From Rhodococcus sp. Leaf278 (GTDB lineage: Bacteria; Actinomycetota; Actinomycetes; Mycobacteriales; Mycobacteriaceae): a stretch of 64,000 bases of DNA. Below are positions 33,032 to 42,069 of the stretch, piece by piece. Below the pieces are notes generated by a model. That model did not search any database and had not been told where the DNA came from. It was given only the letters and a program-made list of their open reading frames with translations. How positions within the stretch are numbered: the stretch's first letter is position 1; the number at the start of each line of letters is the position of its first letter. The translations under genes and the position numbers were made by a program. Location: NCBI RefSeq assembly GCF_001426085.1, contig NZ_LMRR01000002.1, forward strand, positions 324,679 through 388,678, read 5' to 3'.

Positions 33032-34242
33032 GATATTCGCTCGTCGACCGGAGCGCGCCGGGCCTCGAGGCGGTCGGCAATCAGTGCCGCGTGCAGTCGA
33101 CGCAGTCCCGACGGCTTCATCGGATCCAGTCCGGTGAGCTGCTCGACGCGCTTGAGTCGGTAGTCGACCGTGTTGGGGTGCACCGTCAGCCAGGTAGCCG
33201 TCTTCTTTCGGTTGGAGTCCGATTCGACGAAGGCCTGCAGCGTCGGCAACAGATCGACCGAATCACGCAGTGGATCGATCAACGTCACGAGATGCTTGCG
33301 TCCCAGACCTGGCCTGCTCACCTGATACTCGAACACGAGATCCGCGATCCGATACGTTCCCGGCGAGTATCGCAGCCGACGAACGAGACTCAGCAGCTCG
33401 TACAGATGCGGCGCAGTAGCAGCGATGTCGTCGATCGCTGCCGATGCAGTGGTTGCGGTCACGGCTATCTGCCCGCCGTCTGCGAAACGCCCGACCAGTT
33501 CGTCGACGTCGACGCCGGGTATGTCGGGCAACAGAATGGTGCCGCCGGTAGCGCTGACGGATGCGATCGGCGCACAATCCGCGTCCAGCGTGGCCAGGGC
33601 AGCGTGGATTCTTCGCAGCTTTCGGGCCGCCATCATGCCGGCGTCGCCCCTGCGGGCACCTTCGTCGGCGTGGTTCGGAAAGTGCAGGGCCACCACGTGA
33701 TAATCCTCGGCGAGCAGTGCGCCCATTCGGTCCGCGATCTTGCGAGCCGTGCCGTCGCCGGTCAGCAGTGCGTCGAGCAGTTCCGCGTCGTGCCGGGGAC
33801 CGTTCTGCGTCAGCGTGCGAAATTCTGTGAGGTACGCATCGGAGACGGATTCGGTGACGGCGTCGAGTAGCTCCATGATCAACACGGTGCCGTCGACCAT
33901 CGGAGCATCGGCATTGTCGTCGGCCACGCGTGGGGCAGTGCGCAGTCCCAGTGCGCAGCCCTCGTTTATCGCGTGCTGAATCCGACCGAGCGGGACACCG
34001 TCGCGGGCCCACCTGGTTGCGGCGTCACGAAAGATGTCCATGGCACCAGCTATAGGCAGTCGGCCGGATTCCAGGACCCCCGTTGCCAGTTCGCAACAGG
34101 TGGTCGTCATGTCGTCGAGCTCACCGCGAGCACAGTCCCGGGGCGGTGGAGTGTCTTCCGGTTCCCCGATGTCCTGATCCAACATCCGGGCTACCGTCTC
34201 CCGCGGCGTCCGCAGGCGATCGGATGCACGTCGCCCGCCCAC
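33028..34242 (-). CDS. PucR/CdaR-type helix-turn-helix regulator coupled to EAL
   Basis: A 404-aa regulator. Residues of about 40-180 form the helical N-terminal region that contains MDIFRDAATRWARDGVPLGRIQHAINEG; the C-terminal helix-turn-helix (about 335-390) includes ESDSNRKKTATWLTVHPNTVDYRLKRVEQLTG. GTG at 34242 is preferred because an AGGAGG stands five bases upstream; GTG at 34284 is an alternative. It is the first gene of a two-gene unit with the EAL phosphodiesterase. Its signal and targets are unknown; coupling suggests a link between a sensed metabolite and c-di-GMP. Confidence 0.82.
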   Translation of the reverse strand: MGGRRASDRLRTPRETVARMLDQDIGEPEDTPPPRDCARGELDDMTTTCCELATGVLESGRLPIAGAMDIFRDAATRWARDGVPLGRIQHAINEGCALGLRTAPRVADDNADAPMVDGTVLIMELLDAVTESVSDAYLTEFRTLTQNGPRHDAELLDALLTGDGTARKIADRMGALLAEDYHVVALHFPNHADEGARRGDAGMMAARKLRRIHAALATLDADCAPIASVSATGGTILLPDIPGVDVDELVGRFADGGQIAVTATTASAAIDDIAATAPHLYELLSLVRRLRYSPGTYRIADLVFEYQVSRPGLGRKHLVTLIDPLRDSVDLLPTLQAFVESDSNRKKTATWLTVHPNTVDYRLKRVEQLTGLDPMKPSGLRRLHAALIADRLEARRAPVDERIS

Positions 34243-34641
34243 GTATTCCTCCTGTGACACGTGCACGCTCTCTGTCGTGGTCACCCGACTCCACCCCTCG
34301 CACTCGAAACCTGTAACAGGTTTGTCTGTCGTATCGGCTCGGCACCCCACTGCTGCGGCATCGACCTCGTGCGTCGCTCTCTACTGAGCCCGCGCAGGTA
34401 TACCGAGCGGCGAAGCGAACACACGAACCGTAGAACAAAAATCAAACCTACGGATTGTTTTGGTCAATATATCCGGCAACCCATCTTGAATAGAGGTGGC
34501 CCAACTCACTTGTGACGCCATCTCACAAATGACGCAGTGGTTACGGGCAGATTCCAAACGCCATGCCGGAGGCCGTATTCGACCGAAATCCGCGCCTACT
34601 GTTCCGGCTTGTCCATCAACCCTCGTCGAAAGTCAGGCTCC
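34243..34641. other. 399-base divergent intergenic region
   Basis: The region between the PucR-type gene and the secreted lipase has no credible ORF. It contains a perfect palindrome AAACCTGT-A-ACAGGTTT (34307-34323), an AT-rich stretch (about 34430-34490) that is unusual in this window, and TTGTGA (34510-34515) with TCACAA (34523-34528). No promoter could be assigned with confidence. Confidence 0.6.
34307..34323. promoter_or_regulatory. Perfect 17-bp palindrome, candidate operator
   Basis: AAACCTGT-A-ACAGGTTT is a perfect 8-bp dyad about one central base, 65 bases upstream of the regulator start at 34242. Size and symmetry fit a dimeric repressor or activator. The PucR-type protein encoded next to it is one candidate binder. 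Confidence 0.5.
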
Positions 34642-35829
34642 ATGACCACTTCTCGGTCCACTTTCCGCGCAACGCGGAAAGCCACCACGGTGCGCGCTGC
34701 GATGATCGCGGCAATGGCGTGCTCGCTTGCCCTCGGTACCGGTGTTGCAGCACATGCGCAGCCCACTACCGCTCCCGCTCCGCCCGCCACCGTGCAGGGC
34801 GACGACGTCATCCCGCCCGCACCGACCGAGGCGTCTCCCAAGGCCTCCGACCAGGGCATCGTTCCCCCGAGTCTTGATTCTGCTCTCCCCGCGACCAGCA
34901 CCTACGATCCGAAGACCGAGACGAAGGGAACCGGCCCGGTATTCACCAACTTCATCGCCGGCTTCCTGTACAGCGTCGTCAACCCGGACATCGCGCCGCA
35001 GGGTGCCAACGACTGGAACTGCAAGCCATCTGCAGCGCATCCACGACCGGTTGTCCTGCTGCACGGCACCTGGGAGAACGCATTCAACAACTTCGCTCGG
35101 ATGTCACCTGCGCTGAAGAAGGAAGGCTACTGTGTCTTCGCGCTGAACTACGGTGACACGGACGCCAGCATCGCCGGTCACCTCAAGTCGCTGCGCGGCA
35201 CCGACTCCGTCGCCTCGAGCGCCAAGGAAATCGCTACCTACATCGACGCTGTACGCACCGCCACCGGCTCCGCGCAGGTCGACATCGTCGGTCACTCCCA
35301 GGGTGGTCTCGTCACCCGCCAGTACCTCCGCTTCGAAGGTGGCGCGAACCCGGCCGATCCCACCAAGAACAAGGTGAACACCGTTGTCAGCGTCGCCGGC
35401 TCGAACCACGGCACCACGCTGGTCGGAATCGGCACGCTCGGTCGCACCATCAACAACATCGGCCTGAACGTGCTCGGCGTCGTGGGTGCAATTGCCGGTC
35501 CCGCGGCCTCCGACCAGGTCATCGACTCCCCACTGGTCAAGGCACTGGCCGTGGGCGGTGACACCGACCCCGGAATCAAGTACACCGTGATCGGCACCAA
35601 GTACGACGAGGTGGTCACCCCCTACAAGACGACGTTCCTCACCGCAGGCCCCGGCGCCACGGTCAACAACGTCACCCTGCAGGACGGCTGCGGAATCGAC
35701 CTGTCCGACCACCTGTCGATCTCGGTCTCGCAGCGCGCGATCGGAATCGTGAAGAACGCACTGGATCCGAAGGGCTTCCCCACGAAGTCGATCCCGTGTG
35801 CGTACAACTCCCCCATCACCGGCGGATAG
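34642..35829 (+). CDS. Secreted lipase/esterase, alpha/beta hydrolase
   Basis: A 395-aa exported enzyme. Residues 1-40 form a signal peptide: basic start, hydrophobic AAMIAAMACSLALGTGVAA core, likely cleavage after AHA. A Pro/Ala-rich linker follows. The catalytic domain begins near 95, with the oxyanion HG at 141-142 and the nucleophile Ser219 in GHSQG. Cysteines at 127, 164 and near the C-terminus may form disulfides. The C-terminal DHLSIS segment probably carries the catalytic His. It fits actinobacterial class 2-type triacylglycerol lipases that act on extracellular esters. It is alone on its strand. Confidence 0.88.
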   Translation: MTTSRSTFRATRKATTVRAAMIAAMACSLALGTGVAAHAQPTTAPAPPATVQGDDVIPPAPTEASPKASDQGIVPPSLDSALPATSTYDPKTETKGTGPVFTNFIAGFLYSVVNPDIAPQGANDWNCKPSAAHPRPVVLLHGTWENAFNNFARMSPALKKEGYCVFALNYGDTDASIAGHLKSLRGTDSVASSAKEIATYIDAVRTATGSAQVDIVGHSQGGLVTRQYLRFEGGANPADPTKNKVNTVVSVAGSNHGTTLVGIGTLGRTINNIGLNVLGVVGAIAGPAASDQVIDSPLVKALAVGGDTDPGIKYTVIGTKYDEVVTPYKTTFLTAGPGATVNNVTLQDGCGIDLSDHLSISVSQRAIGIVKNALDPKGFPTKSIPCAYNSPITGG

Positions 35830-35851
35830 TCACCCGCTCGGCACTACGTCG

Positions 35852-35887
35852 ATGAGGACGATCGACCGTACGGTCGGTCGTCCTCAT
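35852..35887. terminator. Bidirectional hairpin between lipase and LLM genes
   Basis: An 18-bp dyad centred at 35869/35870, with one G-T pair, covers ATGAGGACGATCGACCGT and its complement. It overlaps the last codons of the leftward LLM gene and lies 22 bases after the lipase stop. Confidence 0.75.
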
Positions 35888-36906
35888 TGCGCTGCAGGGC
35901 TCCACCCCAGGGCCGGACCCAGCTCGAGCGCCATGTCGGTGAGGATCTGCACGTAGTCCTCGTGGTCGAAGCTGAACGGCAATGCGAACGCCACCTCGTC
36001 CACCGCGCAGAACGACTTGTTGGCATACAACTGCTCGGCAATCCGATCCGAGGTACCGACGAGGTCGGGTGCGAACGTCATGCGCGCCGGGCCCTGCGGC
36101 TCGTGCGTACGTACCGATCGACCCCGCGCATACTCCTCGTACTTGGCGATCTGAGTGGCACTGGCGCTGTCGGTCGGAATCACGACCAGTCCCTGCGACA
36201 CCCTCGCATTGGGCCCTGCCGGGTGGAACTGCCGGAACCTGTCGATGTGCGAGAGCTGAATCTCATCGAAATCGATCGACTCCTCGGCACGTACCACGCT
36301 GCTCACCAGGAGATTCATCTCGTTTTCACCGGCCCACTGCGCCGAGCGAAGGCTTGCGCCGCCGTACCACATGCGATGGCGCAAGCCGGGCGAATGCGGT
36401 TGCACACGATCGGAATACGATTCGATTCCTTCGGTTCCCGCCCACGTCGACGCCGGCTCACCGGCAACGAAACCGAGCAACCTCGATACGCGTCCGTACC
36501 CGAAATCCTCGTCGTTCGCGGTGTCCGGATACAGCGAGTCCTTGACGCGCTCGAACTGCATCGGTGGACCGACACTGACGCCGGGATTGATCCGTCCACC
36601 CGAGAGCACATCGACCGTCGCGAGATCCTCGGCCAAGCGCAGTGGGTTCTCCCAACCCAGCGGGGTGACCGCCGTGCCGAGCGCTATCCGATGGGTCCGC
36701 TGCGACGCCGCAGCCATCACCGCAACCGGCGACGAAATTCCGTACTGCAAATGTCGGTGTCGAAGCCACGCGCTGTCGAAGCCAAGCCGTTCGCCGAGTT
36801 CGATGATGCTCAACGTCGATTCGTGCCCTCGCGCGGGATCGGCTTCGTCGAACAACCCGATCGTGAGGAAGCCGAGCGAACGCAGCGGCTGAGAAGGCTG
36901 GGGCAC
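35884..36906 (-). CDS. LLM class flavin-dependent oxidoreductase
   Basis: A 340-aa luciferase-like TIM-barrel protein. The first strand LGFLTIGLFD, the ERLGFDSAWLRHRH segment, the IALGTAVTPLGWENPLRLAED block and DVLSGGRINPGVSVG are typical of the bacterial luciferase superfamily. It should use FMN or F420 and act as monooxygenase or reductase; the cofactor cannot be told by eye. GTG at 36906 has GAGGAG upstream. It starts 33 bases after the stop of the GT2 gene, so it may be the last gene of the leftward glycosyltransferase operon, though function need not be related. Confidence 0.85.
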   Translation of the reverse strand: MPQPSQPLRSLGFLTIGLFDEADPARGHESTLSIIELGERLGFDSAWLRHRHLQYGISSPVAVMAAASQRTHRIALGTAVTPLGWENPLRLAEDLATVDVLSGGRINPGVSVGPPMQFERVKDSLYPDTANDEDFGYGRVSRLLGFVAGEPASTWAGTEGIESYSDRVQPHSPGLRHRMWYGGASLRSAQWAGENEMNLLVSSVVRAEESIDFDEIQLSHIDRFRQFHPAGPNARVSQGLVVIPTDSASATQIAKYEEYARGRSVRTHEPQGPARMTFAPDLVGTSDRIAEQLYANKSFCAVDEVAFALPFSFDHEDYVQILTDMALELGPALGWSPAAQ

Positions 36907-36939
36907 TGGCTTACTCCTCGGTGCGAATGTTCGACCAGC

Positions 36940-37770
36940 CTAAGCGACGTGACCGGAGGTGCGCCGAATCCCGGAGTTGCCGAACTCGATGAGACCGCGG
37001 GCCGCGAACGCATCGAGCCAACCGACCATCGGCCACCGACCCCACCGATCGAAAAATCGGCGCGCGTTGGCAACGATGTCGTCGAGATGCTCCACCGGTG
37101 GATCGGAGACCGGATGCCACTGGTGATACGCATGCGCTCCACCCACCCACCGCAACCCGATGCCCGACGCCACCGCCGTGGCAGCAAAATCGGTGTCCTC
37201 GCCGCCGTAGCCGGTGTAGTCCTCGCAGAAACCACCCAGTTCGGTCCAGGTCTGCGTGGTGACGGCGAAGGACAGTGACCAGAAGAGATCGAAGTTGTCC
37301 CCGTGCTCGACGGTTCCGACCGGCGGATTCGGGCGGGCCGGATGCGGCGCAGTCAGTGCCGCCAACGCCGGACCCTCGGTACCGACGTCGCGTTCCTTCA
37401 GATAGGTCACCGGACCGCACAGCAGGGATCGCTCGTTGCCGGGAGTTGTTGCCGCACAACGGTATCGCTCCAGCAAGTCCGGCCCCGGGATGCAGTCGAC
37501 GTCGAGGAACACCAACAACTCCGCGCCGCGCTCGACTGCAGCCGCCGCGCCGAGATTACGAGCACGTGCGAGCGGCAGCGCCGCGTCGGCGGGCATCTCG
37601 ATACACCTGGCGGCGGAACCGGTCCGGGTCAGCACGTCGGCAATTGCGTCGTCGCCCATGGACACGACGATGTGGTCGACCGGTCCCACTGTGGTCCGCC
37701 GCAGACCGCGCACCTGAGCGCCCAGGTGCTCGTGTCGACCGGCCACCACGGTGACGACCGCGATGTTCAC
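36940..37770 (-). CDS. Glycosyltransferase family 2 (with GEDxDF motif)
   Basis: A 276-aa GT-A fold enzyme. The nucleotide-sugar metal-binding site is D-V-D in LLVFLDVDCIPGP (about 93-105). The later GYGGEDTDFAATA motif (about 188-200) is the acid pair used by galactosyl- and N-acetylgalactosaminyl-type transferases. GTG at 37770 overlaps the stop of the gene upstream (GTGA) and has GGAG six bases before it. It is fourth in a coupled run of transferases, 40953 to 36940. Donor and acceptor cannot be predicted. Confidence 0.85.
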   Translation of the reverse strand: MNIAVVTVVAGRHEHLGAQVRGLRRTTVGPVDHIVVSMGDDAIADVLTRTGSAARCIEMPADAALPLARARNLGAAAAVERGAELLVFLDVDCIPGPDLLERYRCAATTPGNERSLLCGPVTYLKERDVGTEGPALAALTAPHPARPNPPVGTVEHGDNFDLFWSLSFAVTTQTWTELGGFCEDYTGYGGEDTDFAATAVASGIGLRWVGGAHAYHQWHPVSDPPVEHLDDIVANARRFFDRWGRWPMVGWLDAFAARGLIEFGNSGIRRTSGHVA

Positions 37771-38771
37771 TGCCGACTCCGTCGAGCTACGGATTGTTCG
37801 ATGGCCCGGGCGGCTCGCGCGGGCGCACCGTCGGTGTGCAGTGCCGACCACCGGGCACCCCCGAGATCGAGCGCGCGATCCGCCGTGCCATGCCACCGGG
37901 CTACGGACGGCCACGTATCGAGCACCTCGGCGATCGACCCGTCGGCCAGGGCCCGGGCGGTGGCCGACTGTTCGCCGAAAGGCCGGGCCTGTGGGACGAC
38001 GATGGCCGGCGCGCCCGAGGCGGCGACGTCCGCGACGGCGTTCTGACCGGCGTGCGTGACGACAAGAGCAGCCGAACACAGCACCGGCCAGACATCGTCG
38101 ATCCATTCGCCGCCGGCGACGCCAAGGGTGCGAAACTCGAAGCGGGCATCTACCGCGGACCACGAGTCCACCAGATCGCGGGTGAGCGACGTACCGCCTG
38201 CCGCACCCAGCACCACCACCGTCGGAACAGCAGAAGGCGAGGTTCGCTCACGTCCGGCGAATCGGCTGATCGAGCCCGAGAACGTCGTCTTGTCCGCGAA
38301 GGGCAACAGCCAGATCGGGTCGTAGACCTCGCGTGACCATGGCGCGACGATGTGTGTCGCGGCCCGGTAGGCCAGACCGTGGATCGGATCCGTGCGCTCC
38401 CCCGGAATCGCCATCACGATCACCCGAACTCCCATGAGACGCAGGAACGTCGCCACTTCCACCGACACGTCCACCACTACCGCCGACGGCTTCTCACGCG
38501 CCACCCACTGCGCGATGATCGCCATCCGCTCGGTCAGCCCGTCCACGTCGTGCGGTGCCCAATGCAGCACTCCTCCCGCCGAACTGTCCTGCGCCACTGA
38601 ATCTGTGGAGTCGTCCACATCGAGCGGCAGCGAGATCCATTCCGCCGCCGCGTGCGCGGGAGGTCGAGTTCTCGAGGACAAGACGGTCATCGGTTCCGAC
38701 ATCGAGCGTGCAATGGCGTCGGCGCGGGTGACGTGACCGACCCCGTGATGGTGCGCGTAGTAGCCGATCAT
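37767..38771 (-). CDS. MurG-like glycosyltransferase (GT-B)
   Basis: A 334-aa GT-B protein. It begins MIGYYAHHHGVGHVTRADAIA, the N-terminal G-H-x-x-R type acceptor-side motif of MurG-like and macrolide-type transferases. The C-terminal domain has VVLGAAGGTS and VVTHAGQNAVADVAASGAPAIVVPQARPFGEQ, a HAGxN donor site usually used for UDP- or NDP-sugars. It overlaps its neighbours by four bases on both sides (ATGA at 38768-38771, GTGA at 37767-37770). Function is an unknown step in an extracytoplasmic or intracellular glycan. Confidence 0.82.
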   Translation of the reverse strand: MIGYYAHHHGVGHVTRADAIARSMSEPMTVLSSRTRPPAHAAAEWISLPLDVDDSTDSVAQDSSAGGVLHWAPHDVDGLTERMAIIAQWVAREKPSAVVVDVSVEVATFLRLMGVRVIVMAIPGERTDPIHGLAYRAATHIVAPWSREVYDPIWLLPFADKTTFSGSISRFAGRERTSPSAVPTVVVLGAAGGTSLTRDLVDSWSAVDARFEFRTLGVAGGEWIDDVWPVLCSAALVVTHAGQNAVADVAASGAPAIVVPQARPFGEQSATARALADGSIAEVLDTWPSVARWHGTADRALDLGGARWSALHTDGAPARAARAIEQSVARRSRQ

Positions 38772-39877
38772 GCGATCGCGAGCCGATCGTCGACCGAGTC
38801 CTCGACTGCACGGAGCGTCGAGCGGTACAGCGCCTCGTACTCGTCCACCATCCGATCCATCGAGCACACCGCTTCTGCGCGCGCCCTGACGTCGCTTCTC
38901 TTCAGGGCCGCTGCTCGTGGGATCGCAGCGGCGAGGCCCTGCACATCATCGGCCGGTACGAGAACGCCCGACGATGCATCGACGATCTCCGGAATGCCGC
39001 CACGCGCGAACGCGGCGACGGGAGTGCCGCAGGCCAGAGCCTCCGCCACCACGAGTCCGTACGGCTCGGACCACACCGGCGACACCAGCGCGACCTCGGC
39101 ACCGGCCACCAAGGCCGCCAACGCCGGCTGATCGAGGTGACCGACGTAACGAATGTCGTCGTCGAGCAGCGGTTCGACGACGTCGTGAAAATAGTCGAGA
39201 TTACTCAGTGGACCCGCGATGCGAAGTGAGCGTCCTGCCAACCTCGCGGCGGCGATGGCCAGGTGCAGTCCCTTCTCGGGAACGACCCTGCCGGACCACA
39301 CCACGTAGTCACCACCGCTGCCGAAGGGCCACTCCTCCAACGAGATTCCATTACGAATGACGACGGTGCCGGTAGTGACATCGGCCCATTGCGAGGCCGC
39401 GAACTCACTGACCGCGGCGAAAGTATTCGCTCCGGCAGGGGCCAGCGCCACAGCCGACTCCAACCATGCGAACGGCGGTGTGTGCAGGGTCGTCACCATC
39501 GGCACCGACAACGTCGAAGACATGGCCAGCGGCAGGTAATGCAGACTGTGGTTGTGCACGATGTCGAAGGACTCGCACAACGTCCCGGCCAGTTCCATCA
39601 TGACCGCGAGATACGCGTGGTGCTCGCGAATGGCGGTCGGCGTGATCGCGACGTCGGCAATCGATATCGGCGTCAGATCCAATGTTCGGACCGGCAGCAG
39701 CGTCGCGTCCAGATCGACGCTCGAGCCGTCCGCTGCGAACAAACTCACTCGGTGCCCGCGCTCGGTGAGTGCACGCACCAGGTTGTAGACGTGTGCCTCC
39801 AGACCGCCCGCGAAAGGCTGAGCCACCGGAAAACTCGATGACGCCAGCACCGCGATGCGAAGTGGGTTCTCGTTCAA
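38768..39877 (-). CDS. Glycosyltransferase family 4
   Basis: A 369-aa GT-B retaining transferase. The N-terminus has the GGLEAHVYNLVRALTERGHRV motif of family 4, the middle has the VWSGRVVPEKGLHLAI stretch, and the donor site has the EX7E signature in SEPYGLVVAEALACGTPV. It uses a TTG start at 39877, supported by an AAAGGAG six bases upstream; the TTG overlaps the TGA of the preceding gene (TTGA). The C-terminus overlaps the next gene by four bases. It should add a sugar, such as mannose or glucose, to a growing glycan. Confidence 0.87.
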   Translation of the reverse strand: MNENPLRIAVLASSSFPVAQPFAGGLEAHVYNLVRALTERGHRVSLFAADGSSVDLDATLLPVRTLDLTPISIADVAITPTAIREHHAYLAVMMELAGTLCESFDIVHNHSLHYLPLAMSSTLSVPMVTTLHTPPFAWLESAVALAPAGANTFAAVSEFAASQWADVTTGTVVIRNGISLEEWPFGSGGDYVVWSGRVVPEKGLHLAIAAARLAGRSLRIAGPLSNLDYFHDVVEPLLDDDIRYVGHLDQPALAALVAGAEVALVSPVWSEPYGLVVAEALACGTPVAAFARGGIPEIVDASSGVLVPADDVQGLAAAIPRAAALKRSDVRARAEAVCSMDRMVDEYEALYRSTLRAVEDSVDDRLAIA

Positions 39878-40953
39878 CGCATCTCCTTTGTCACTGCTGA
39901 ATAGATTGCTGCATGGGTTTCTGCGATCGTTCGTCTCTGCTTCGCTCGGCAGTCGGGATCGAGTGCGGGCGTTCGATCGTCGTGTGCTGCCTGCACGGCC
40001 GCAACGAGGCCGACCGCGTCGAAAGAGTCGATTCCCATTCGGAAACTGTGCACCGGGGCCTGATCCGAATAGAAGCCGCAATCCGACGCGACCACGGTCG
40101 TCCCCAGATCGCGGCATGCTTCCAGCCAGCCCGAGTGGGTGCCGAATCTGTACGGCAACAACGACACGTCGATCTCGGTGAGATAGTCCCAGAGCTCGCC
40201 GTCGTCGAACCGCTGATGGACCCGCACATCGACGTCGGGAAACGTATTGTAATCCAACAGTTTTGCGCCGATAGTGGGGCTGTACCAGTGGCTCGAGCTC
40301 TCGAAGACATCCTGGTCGATGTCCAACCGAACCGTCGCATCCGGCAGCGATCTCGCTGCCTCGACCACCGCGTCCATCACCGTCAGCGGGTCCATGTTGG
40401 ATCGGAGATTCTTGGCGTGAACACCGATGACGAACGAGTTCGACCGGAGTCGGGCGCGTTTCATTCGCTCGAGCGGCACCACGTGCGGATGCTCCACTAC
40501 CGTCGCGCGTACCCCCCATCGATCGTGGATCCACGCGGCTGCGCCCTCGGTCAGGGTGATCACCGCATCGGCTCCTGGAACCAGAACGTCCAGTTGCCGA
40601 AGATGATCGGCGTTGTCGGCGACGTGGGGATTGTGCAGATCGTGAACGGTCAGAACGAACGCCTGCCGGTTGGCGCGTAGATGTTCGACGGTGCGAGCGA
40701 GCTCCTCGGGGCCGAACGTCTCGAACCCGAAATGTACGTGCAGAACGTCGAACTGGACGTCGGTCTGCTCGGCGAGCCACCGAGCGTCGAGAAGCCGCGG
40801 CGGCCACCACTGCCCTGGGACATCCACGCGGACGGGAGGAGGGTCAGGCAGCAACACGACGGGCTCCGAGGTTGACGCCGTACCGTCGCCGAGCACTGGC
40901 TGCAGATGCTGAACGTAGACGTGCGAGGACGGAACCGAGGCAACACGAATCAT
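39874..40953 (-). CDS. Glycosyltransferase (GT4-like), first gene of the leftward operon
   Basis: A 359-aa GT-B-like protein. The N-terminal half has the FDVLHVHFGFETFG and FVLTVHDLHNPH strands seen in GT4-like acceptor domains, and the TLTEGAAAWIHDRW segment; the C-terminal half has LLPYRFGTHSGWLEACRDLGT, where a canonical E-x7-E is replaced by a G-W-L-E-A type site. ATG at 40953 has AAGGAAG just upstream. It overlaps the next transferase by four bases. It is divergent from the WcbI-like gene. Specificity is unknown. Confidence 0.8.
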   Translation of the reverse strand: MIRVASVPSSHVYVQHLQPVLGDGTASTSEPVVLLPDPPPVRVDVPGQWWPPRLLDARWLAEQTDVQFDVLHVHFGFETFGPEELARTVEHLRANRQAFVLTVHDLHNPHVADNADHLRQLDVLVPGADAVITLTEGAAAWIHDRWGVRATVVEHPHVVPLERMKRARLRSNSFVIGVHAKNLRSNMDPLTVMDAVVEAARSLPDATVRLDIDQDVFESSSHWYSPTIGAKLLDYNTFPDVDVRVHQRFDDGELWDYLTEIDVSLLPYRFGTHSGWLEACRDLGTTVVASDCGFYSDQAPVHSFRMGIDSFDAVGLVAAVQAAHDDRTPALDPDCRAKQRRTIAETHAAIYSAVTKEMR

Positions 40954-40963
40954 GACTTCCTTC

Positions 40964-41019
40964 GGGTACAGGCAGGGCAATCGTGCCTGGTCCCGACACG
41001 CGATACGAGTCCTGTACCC
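40964..41019. promoter_or_regulatory. Spaced inverted repeat between divergent glycan operons
   Basis: GGGTACAGG (40964-40972) and its exact complement CCTGTACCC (41011-41019) are 38 bases apart. They occupy the 168-base region between the start of the leftward transferase operon (40953) and the rightward WcbI gene (41122). The spacing could suit two dimers of a regulator or a loop; no known site is matched. Confidence 0.45.
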
Positions 41020-41121
41020 ACTTTTGCCCGGGTTCAATCGGGGTTGGCGCAGCAGGTCGTGCGGGGTTACCTTGACGAGGAAATGGTCCACTACGAACGA
41101 GCACACGACGTCGGGGCAAGC

Positions 41122-42069
41122 ATGGACGGGCGCACCCGCCACTACGGCGAATTCTACGAACTGGCCGAACGAGCACAGGGCAGTCACGCCCTGGAACAGG
41201 ACGACCGGCCGCTCCTTCTGGTCTGGGGAAATTGTCAGGCCGAGGCACTGCGCATTCTCCTCGATTCCGATCCGGCCATGCCGCTGCGGACGGTGCGGAT
41301 ACCGCCCGTCCACGAGCTCGAGTCCTCGGACTTGCCCTACGTCGACCGGCTCGTGGGCCGAGCGTCGGTCCTTCTCACCCAACCGGTTCGAGCTGGCTAT
41401 CGTTCGTTACCGCTCGGGGTACCCGATCTGACCGAGACCTTGCCACGCGGCGCCACCGTCGTGCGATGGCCGGTGCTCAGATATGCAGGGCTGCATCCCT
41501 TTCAGGTCATCGTTCGACATCCGAGCGATCCTGCCGCCGTTCCGAGCCTGGTTCCGTACCACGACCTGCGCACAATACTTGCCGCCGACAGCGGACTCGG
41601 CGAAAACGACGACTGGGACCGCTCTGTCTCCGGCGACGGTCTGCGGCACGCCGCCGAGGCGAGCCTCGGCGAATTACGTCGACGCGAGAGCCGAGATACC
41701 GACATTGCAGCATCCGACCTGTTCGCCGATGCCGGGCGCGCTGCCACCCACACGATCAATCATGCAACCAATGTGGTGCTGACTGCGCTGGCCCAGCGAG
41801 TACTCGACCAGCTCGGAACCGGCTGCACCGCCGCGGATCCGGGCCGCGAATTGCTCGGTGGTGTTCGGGCACCGGTCGAGCAACGAGTCCTCGACGCACT
41901 CGATCTCGACGGCGATTCACGGCCCGAGTGGTCGGTGGACGGCACGCCGCATTCACCGAGTTCGGTGCACCGCGCCCATCTGCGATGGTACGCAGCTCAT
42001 CCAGAATTCGTCGATGCGGCACTGGAGCGGCATGCGGAACTGATTCGCATCCTGGGGCTCGTGCCGTGA
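41122..42069 (+). CDS. WcbI-like polysaccharide biosynthesis putative acetyltransferase
   Basis: A 315-aa protein. The LLLVWGNCQAEALRILL segment (about 31-47) is the hallmark of the WcbI family, which includes putative acyltransferases in capsule loci. ATG at 41122 is favoured by a GGGG nearby; ATG at 41083, preceded by GAGGAA with no spacing, would add 13 residues. The stop overlaps the next gene's GTG (GTGA). WcbI in Burkholderia binds CoA and is proposed to acetylate capsule sugars; transfer of that role here is inference. It opens the rightward half of the glycan island. Confidence 0.75.
   Translation: MDGRTRHYGEFYELAERAQGSHALEQDDRPLLLVWGNCQAEALRILLDSDPAMPLRTVRIPPVHELESSDLPYVDRLVGRASVLLTQPVRAGYRSLPLGVPDLTETLPRGATVVRWPVLRYAGLHPFQVIVRHPSDPAAVPSLVPYHDLRTILAADSGLGENDDWDRSVSGDGLRHAAEASLGELRRRESRDTDIAASDLFADAGRAATHTINHATNVVLTALAQRVLDQLGTGCTAADPGRELLGGVRAPVEQRVLDALDLDGDSRPEWSVDGTPHSPSSVHRAHLRWYAAHPEFVDAALERHAELIRILGLVP

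Noticed and set aside
34510..34528. TGTGA and TCACA half sites resembling a Crp/GlxR site
   Set aside because: The spacer is seven bases; Crp and GlxR sites have six. The repeat is recorded only as part of the intergenic region.
41232..42065. A long in-frame extension that would make a 1051-aa transferase
   Set aside because: The extension lies within the WcbI-like gene in another frame, is Arg/Pro-rich and non-homologous. GTG at 42066 with its overlap explains the real start.
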